From positions 1-64,000 of the forward strand of contig RXIC02000102.1 in assembly GCA_003952965.2 (NCBI GenBank): a DNA stretch of 64,000 bases, written 5' to 3'. Shown in pieces: positions 59,233 through 64,000 of this stretch. The translations under genes were made by a program, and so were the position numbers. This DNA is from Morella rubra. Its lineage: Eukaryota > Streptophyta > Magnoliopsida > Fagales > Myricaceae. Under the pieces are notes generated by a model. That model did no database searches, was not told the DNA's origin, and saw only the letters and a program-made list of their open reading frames with translations. Every line of letters starts with the position of its first letter. Position 1 is the first letter of the stretch.

Positions 59233-61787
59233 TCTCTACAAAAAAAAACCAAATAAATGATCAATAATAAATAAGAGGAGCTTAATTTGTATTTTTTATT
59301 TTTTTTTATCATACTATAAATACACTTTACACTCTTTTAATTATAAGATTCTTGATAATTTAGACTCTAACTTGTTATTTTTATATTGCAGAAACTTTGG
59401 CTAAAATAGTAATTTTAAACATAAAAATCTAATTTCTTAAAATTTTAAAAAATATATATTTAAAATTTTAATCATTCCATCAATAGCAAAAGAAAGCGAA
59501 AGCAGAGGACTAATTGTATATTTTTATTATCATAAGAATTAATTAGATTTTCACTTATATCACACGAATTTATATTTATTCCTTTTTATTATTATTTAAC
59601 ATTTGATCCTCTTTTAACTTCTTATACACGGGGTTTAGCGTCACCGTGTCATGCAACGCACCATTTCCTTCGAGAGTTCGTCTGATGTCAGAACCGATTT
59701 TGGAAAGAGGGATGAATCACCGTGTCAGAACCGATTTTCGAAAAACTTGTGAACACTGTTTGCCCAAACCGAAAACATATGACAGCAATAGCATTCGCAA
59801 AGTTAAGCAGATTTCACGAATCAGATGCGATAGCATCTCCTGTCTTTACTTACATGTCACTGCTTTCGTATCACGTATTGCACGTGATTATTGTCCATTT
59901 GCGAAGATATTTATGTCCCCTCCCAAAAACAGTGTTTGGCAGGGAGGAGAAAAGAATCGAAAACACAAACGAAATCAGGGCATGCTAAAATTTTGATTTG
60001 CAAATAATATTAATTCAAAATTTTGATCTAATAAAATAATTTTAAAATAATCTATCTCTTTTTTATAAAATTATTTTTTTCATTGTAATAAACAAAAAAA
60101 AAATTACTTAAATCATTTCTTTTTTCAAATTTTCACCAATTTTCACAATTTTATTTTTTCACTACTTTTTCTAAAAATTTAAAAACTCTAACACCCATCA
60201 ATTTTTACAACATTCCCGAAATTGTTATGTTTGCAAATATGGCCTTAATCGACTTAGGTCAAACATCACAAATTTTTGGAAAATTTTAGTATGGGTGTGA
60301 AAATTAAGTCCATCGCTGTTGAAACTCTTTTTCACAAATTTTATCAATTCTTCATAAATTTTAACATTTTTTTTTTATAAATTTTAATAATTTTTTACAA
60401 ATTTCAACTACTGTTTATAAAAAAGTGTGGTGAAAAATAATTGGATAATTTTTTTTTTTCTATTTATTTGAATGAATACAGATGTTTTTAGAATTTGTTT
60501 AAATAAATAAAAAAAACAGAGAGAAAGGAAACTGCGGTGGCCCGTTATTGGGTGTCAAAATCGAGACGCTAATGACCAGAGGCGCGAAGCCAAGGGCCCC
60601 AGCTAGGTTGCTTCCCTTCAAATTTGGAAGAAAAAAATATTTTGTTCTACGTTTTTTAAAAAAAAAAAAAAATTATTAGCGATGGCCCCCAAAGAGCTGA
60701 GAGCTGAGAGCTGCAGTTTTTTAATTATTGAGGAGCTGTGAACCGTCTGTTTTCTGTTTTCTTTTTTTCTTTTGCCTTCACTAGGTATGTATGATTCCTT
60801 TTGCCCCCTGTCAACACAACACCGACTGGACACCATTCAACGTTTACCAATTTATTTATTTGTTTATCTCGGGCATCTTAATCTTTATCATGTTGAAACA
60901 AGAATGATCCGTCTTAAAATTCTTTTATGCGAACTTATATCCACATTAACTCTTTTAGTTATGTAGTATTTATAAATTAAAATTTTAGAAATTTTTTGAG
61001 TAAATTTTTTTTAATAAAAAGAGATAATTTGACTCATTTATTTTTCTTGTAAGTAGTAATTGTAAATTAATTTTTTTTAAATTATCTGAAATTAATTCTA
61101 TATATTTTTTGTAATAAAAAAAATAATTTGATGGAAGAGAAATATTATTTTTTTAACAAAATTTTGACTTATGTGCAAAGACTATCTCAAATATCTTCAT
61201 GTTATTTAGCTTTCTTTTTTAGGAAAAAATATATTTGTACTTTGTACTTCTATCAAATTTAAGATATTATACTTACAAATTATTCACCCCTAACGTATTT
61301 CTATTTCTTCCGTCAAATTAAACAAGAAATTGACTTTAGAAAAAAAATAAAATAATGATTATCCATTAAATGTAATTTACAATTTTAACTTTTTAATACT
61401 ATGATCATCATTTTATTTATTTTTAAAAAAAGTTATTTTGTTGTTTAATTTGATAAAAAAAAAATATATATATATAATGTGTTAGAGATCGATCGCCGGT
61501 AAATCTAACGTATCAAACGTAATAATTTAAATCGTAAAATATAATATTTATAATAATTATAATCTGTGGCTGGGAAAAATCGTACTTTCCCTTCTCGGTT
61601 TGCTAACCAATCCCCATCCACAGTACAACATGTGCTGGTTTACTTTTCTTTCTTCTTTTTAGCGTGATAAATATGCAAAATTGCAAAGTGCCTCCCTCCA
61701 TCGCCGTAAGGAGGAGAAGATTCATTTCCAGTCGCTCACTTAAATGCAATAGAGAAGAGGCACCCAACCAACAACATCTTAACAACC
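59233..61787. other. intergenic: AT-rich, MITE relics, HPL upstream region
   Basis: Degraded members of the CAAAATTTTG family lie at about 60,000-60,200 (inverted) and 60,965-61,190. At 59,687-59,706 and 59,723-59,742 GTCAGAACCGATTTT is repeated. The open frame at 59,646-59,996 crosses this repeat and was not accepted as a gene. The HPL promoter presumably lies in the last few hundred bases; ATAAATATGC at 61,665 is a weak TATA candidate 120 bases before the ATG. Confidence 0.5.
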
Positions 61788-62234
61788 ATGTCTCTGACGA
61801 TGAGCAGCAGAATGAGCATATCTCCCGGCGTGCCATCAGCGCAAGATGAGTCGCCGCTACCTTCCTCTCCACCTCCGACAACCCTACCACTGCGGACAAT
61901 CCCCGGCAGCTATGGCTGGCCACTATTAGGCCCCATATCCGACCGCCTCGACTACTTCTGGTTCCAAGGCCCCGAGAAGTTCTTCAGGAAGAGAATAGAG
62001 AAGTACAAGAGCACGGTTTTCCGCACCAACGTCCCTCCCTCCTTCCCTTTCTTCAGAAATGTTAACCCTAACGTCGTTGCCGTCCTCGACACCAAGTCTT
62101 TCGCACACCTCTTTGACATGGAGATCGTGGAGAAGCGGAACGTTCTCGTTGGAGATTTCGTGCCCAGCGTGAAGTTCACCGGGGATGTCAGGGTCTGTGC
62201 TTACCTTGACACTTCTGAACCAGAACACTCTAAG
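61788..62234 (+). CDS. HPL: fatty acid hydroperoxide lyase, CYP74B, first exon
   Basis: N-terminal 149 codons of a CYP74B 13-hydroperoxide lyase, which cleaves linolenate 13-hydroperoxide to (Z)-3-hexenal and a C12 oxo-acid for green-leaf volatiles, usually at the chloroplast envelope. The ATG at 61,788 begins an S/P/T-rich leader of about 30 residues, followed by the highly conserved LPLRTIPGSYGWPLLGPISD, RLDYFWFQGPEKFFRKRIEK, YKSTVFRTNVPPSFPFF, VAVLDTKSFAHLFDME, VEKRNVLVGDFVPSVKFTGD and VCAYLDTSEPEHSK. The exon ends at AAG/GTATTA in phase 0. The rest of the protein, including the heme-binding cysteine region, is not found to 64,000, so the first intron exceeds 1.76 kb and the gene continues outside. 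The frame is intact. It corresponds to Arabidopsis HPL1 (At4g15440). Subfamily B rather than AOS (CYP74A) is chosen from the leader and the GDFVPSVKFTGD block. Confidence 0.93.
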
Positions 62235-64000
62235 GTATTATCCAGTACATTAATTTTGTAGGATACATCGCAATTTTTGTTCAGTGAATATTTTGCATTT
62301 CCTTCTTCATCTTCTCCTATTTAATTTTGTTTGTTTTCCTCTGGTATCGGTTAATTTCGTACAACTCATTGATGTACGGACTATTAGGGCTTAGATATTA
62401 CCCTAGACTTAGAGGTAGGTGTTTCTGGGGAAGTCATTTTCCTGAGAGTTCTGAAAATGGTCCTCTTGCAGCGTGGCAAACTCAAATTGAATTTTCCAGA
62501 TCTATCTCTTCCGTTTCATGCTTAGGCCTCGTGTGATCAGATTGGGAAAAGATTCTCTTTTCAGAGAAATTATTCTAAGTTCTTATAATTAAGAATCAAG
62601 CATGATTTAATAACAAAAATAAAAATAATTAGAATTTGATCATAGTTTGTTTAACGAGATGAGATGAAGTTGGTTTGATTGGATGGCTCAATTATTATTA
62701 TTATTATTATTAAATGACGTGACCCATTATTGAACTGTTAAATTTATATATTTAAATTAGTGTTTATAAGAGTTTAGAATTTAGTGTCTTGTAACAGAAA
62801 CCTTTTTCCTCACCCAATCCAAATTATGAAATGGGGACCATCGAAATTATAGGGCGTGGTCCCCTGGTCCTATAGTTGCAACTCATGAAACATGAAAGGA
62901 ATAGCTTAAAATCTAGGTAGATATGGGTGAATTTTGATCAGTTTGTGGTCACGAAGAGTCACTAGTCACCATCATGAACACCTTAGACATGAAGCTATCT
63001 CAGACCTCTCTCTCCCATATCTAGTATAGTGTTTAGGTGTAAAATTTTAATAAAATTTTGTGTTGGTGGTGGAAAAGAGATAGTATTAAAATTGGTGAAA
63101 AAAATAAAATTTCAATATATATTTGTAAAAATAAATTTGTTAAAATTTTTTGATAGACAGACGCTGGGTAGATTTTAACCCCTCTCCCTCTCCTCTCTTC
63201 TCTCTTCTGAGCAGAAGGGCCTTCACCATTCAAACGTCCCACCTGCTTTAAACTTTTGTGGAACTATGCCGATTTGGTTCTAAAAGAATATCACCGTAAA
63301 ATGTCTTATCAGTATTTTTAGTGCAGAACGTGTGCAAACTACTGTGCCCATTGGATAATGATCAAAGAACACAATAAAATTCTTAATTAACAGAAGTTTT
63401 AGCAGCAATGCATGTCCGTTAGAATCCGAGGCACACACAAGAGATAAAAATCAAAAGAGAAAGAAGAAAACAAATTAAGACAAAATAATTTAACGTAGTC
63501 AAGATTAATGTCTATTCTTCTCCCCTAGAATAAAAAAGAAAATATAAGGAACTCTCTAGGAAATCTCTCCAACTCACGCACGCTCTAGGAAGAGACTATC
63601 CAATCAAAATAGGAGACAAACAAATCTTAATTTCCAATTTTACTAGGAAACAAACAAGCCTTTGTTCTCAATTCTACTAAGAAGCAAACTAACAATATCA
63701 CTATATCTATACAGTGACACTGCTTCTAAGTTCTAACATCAGTTTTTACAATTTTTTATTTTTTTATGCAGTTAGCCTGTATAATTTGAGTTTAACGTGG
63801 ATGTTATCAATTTATATTTCGTTATTATACATCAAAATGCTAGAAAAATTATAATAAGGAAAACTGTAGTGTGCTTCACAGCCGTTGAAAGTCATACCTA
63901 TCTGTACCCATACCTAACCTAAACTAGCATGCACGAAACGTGATGGGTCCTAATAATTAGCAGTGCTAGTGTACAACCCATACCTATCCTGAAAGTCACC
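62235..64000. other. HPL intron 1 (incomplete) with repeats
   Basis: No second CYP74 exon is seen. An ATT microsatellite lies at about 62,692-62,711 and a MITE relic of the CAAAATTTTG family at 63,028-63,165. Confidence 0.6.
63380..63740. mobile_element. possible Copia-type LTR fossil (fragment)
   Basis: The A-rich start, a block resembling the ACGTGGTTC-type segment of Copia LTRs (near 63,490), and paired ACTAGGAAACAAACAAGCCT-like motifs suggest a solo or partial LTR inside the HPL intron. No coding part is present. It is broken; age and limits are uncertain. Confidence 0.3.

Noticed and set aside
59646-59996. 116-codon open frame between CAP-H and HPL
   Set aside because: It spans a short direct repeat, lacks family resemblance, and has no plausible promoter or splice context.
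62327-62536. Open frame after HPL exon 1 as a possible second exon
   Set aside because: Its sequence shows no CYP74 motif; the expected continuation after EPEHSK is absent.
1-64000. CRISPR arrays, tRNA or rRNA genes, organellar insertions
   Set aside because: No spaced short repeats, cloverleaf-like sequence, rRNA segments or chloroplast/mitochondrial genes were recognised by reading; a tRNAscan or organelle alignment was not possible here.

Overview
The window is nuclear DNA of a flowering plant, most likely a rosid. It is AT-rich and carries multi-exon genes with GT..AG introns and plant-specific families: a CERK1-type receptor kinase, an OSCA channel, a CYP74B hydroperoxide lyase and a UFD1 protein with zinc fingers. 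Eight protein-coding loci were found and all lie on the + strand.

Layout. 1-5,960: no gene; two long blocks (about 1-2,540 and 3,921-5,960) have a texture unlike the rest of the window. 6,390-9,833: kinase half of a LysM receptor kinase (CERK1/LYK type); the ectodomain exons are not visible. 12,347-14,304: small RNase III with one dsRNA-binding domain (RTL1-like). 14,305-23,458: nested repeat zone with a copy of a UFD1 intron, three copies of an unknown segment, a hAT element with a recognisable empty site, and a 1.15-kb MULE with long inverted ends. 23,459-26,196: UFD1-like gene with two apparent +1 frameshifts. 29,729-37,530: intact OSCA1-clade channel, 769 aa in 11 coding exons, with a leader intron. 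38,472-41,172: DUF212 (VPT/haloperoxidase-related) membrane protein, 175 aa. 43,433-46,496: GT14/BC10-like glycosyltransferase with a premature stop and a frameshift. 46,500-50,700: retroelement and MITE remains and a direct duplication. 50,985-56,343: intact condensin I subunit CAP-H, 669 aa in 13 exons. 56,344-61,787: AT-rich spacer with MITEs. 61,788 onward: first exon of a CYP74B hydroperoxide lyase, cut by the window end.

The strongest large-scale signal is gene order. From memory, Arabidopsis has RTL1, UFD1, an OSCA gene and HPL1 together (At4g15417-At4g15440), and a DUF212 gene, an OSCA gene and CERK1 together (At3g21610-At3g21630). This window holds both sets interleaved around one OSCA gene, as expected of a block before Arabidopsis duplicated it and lost alternate copies. 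The genes do not form a pathway: they cover chitin/LysM signalling, small-RNA control, CDC48-linked protein turnover, mechano/osmosensing, wall glycosylation, chromosome condensation and green-leaf-volatile synthesis. No tRNA, rRNA, CRISPR array or organellar segment was recognised. All exon limits were read by eye from splice sites, frame and remembered family sequences.
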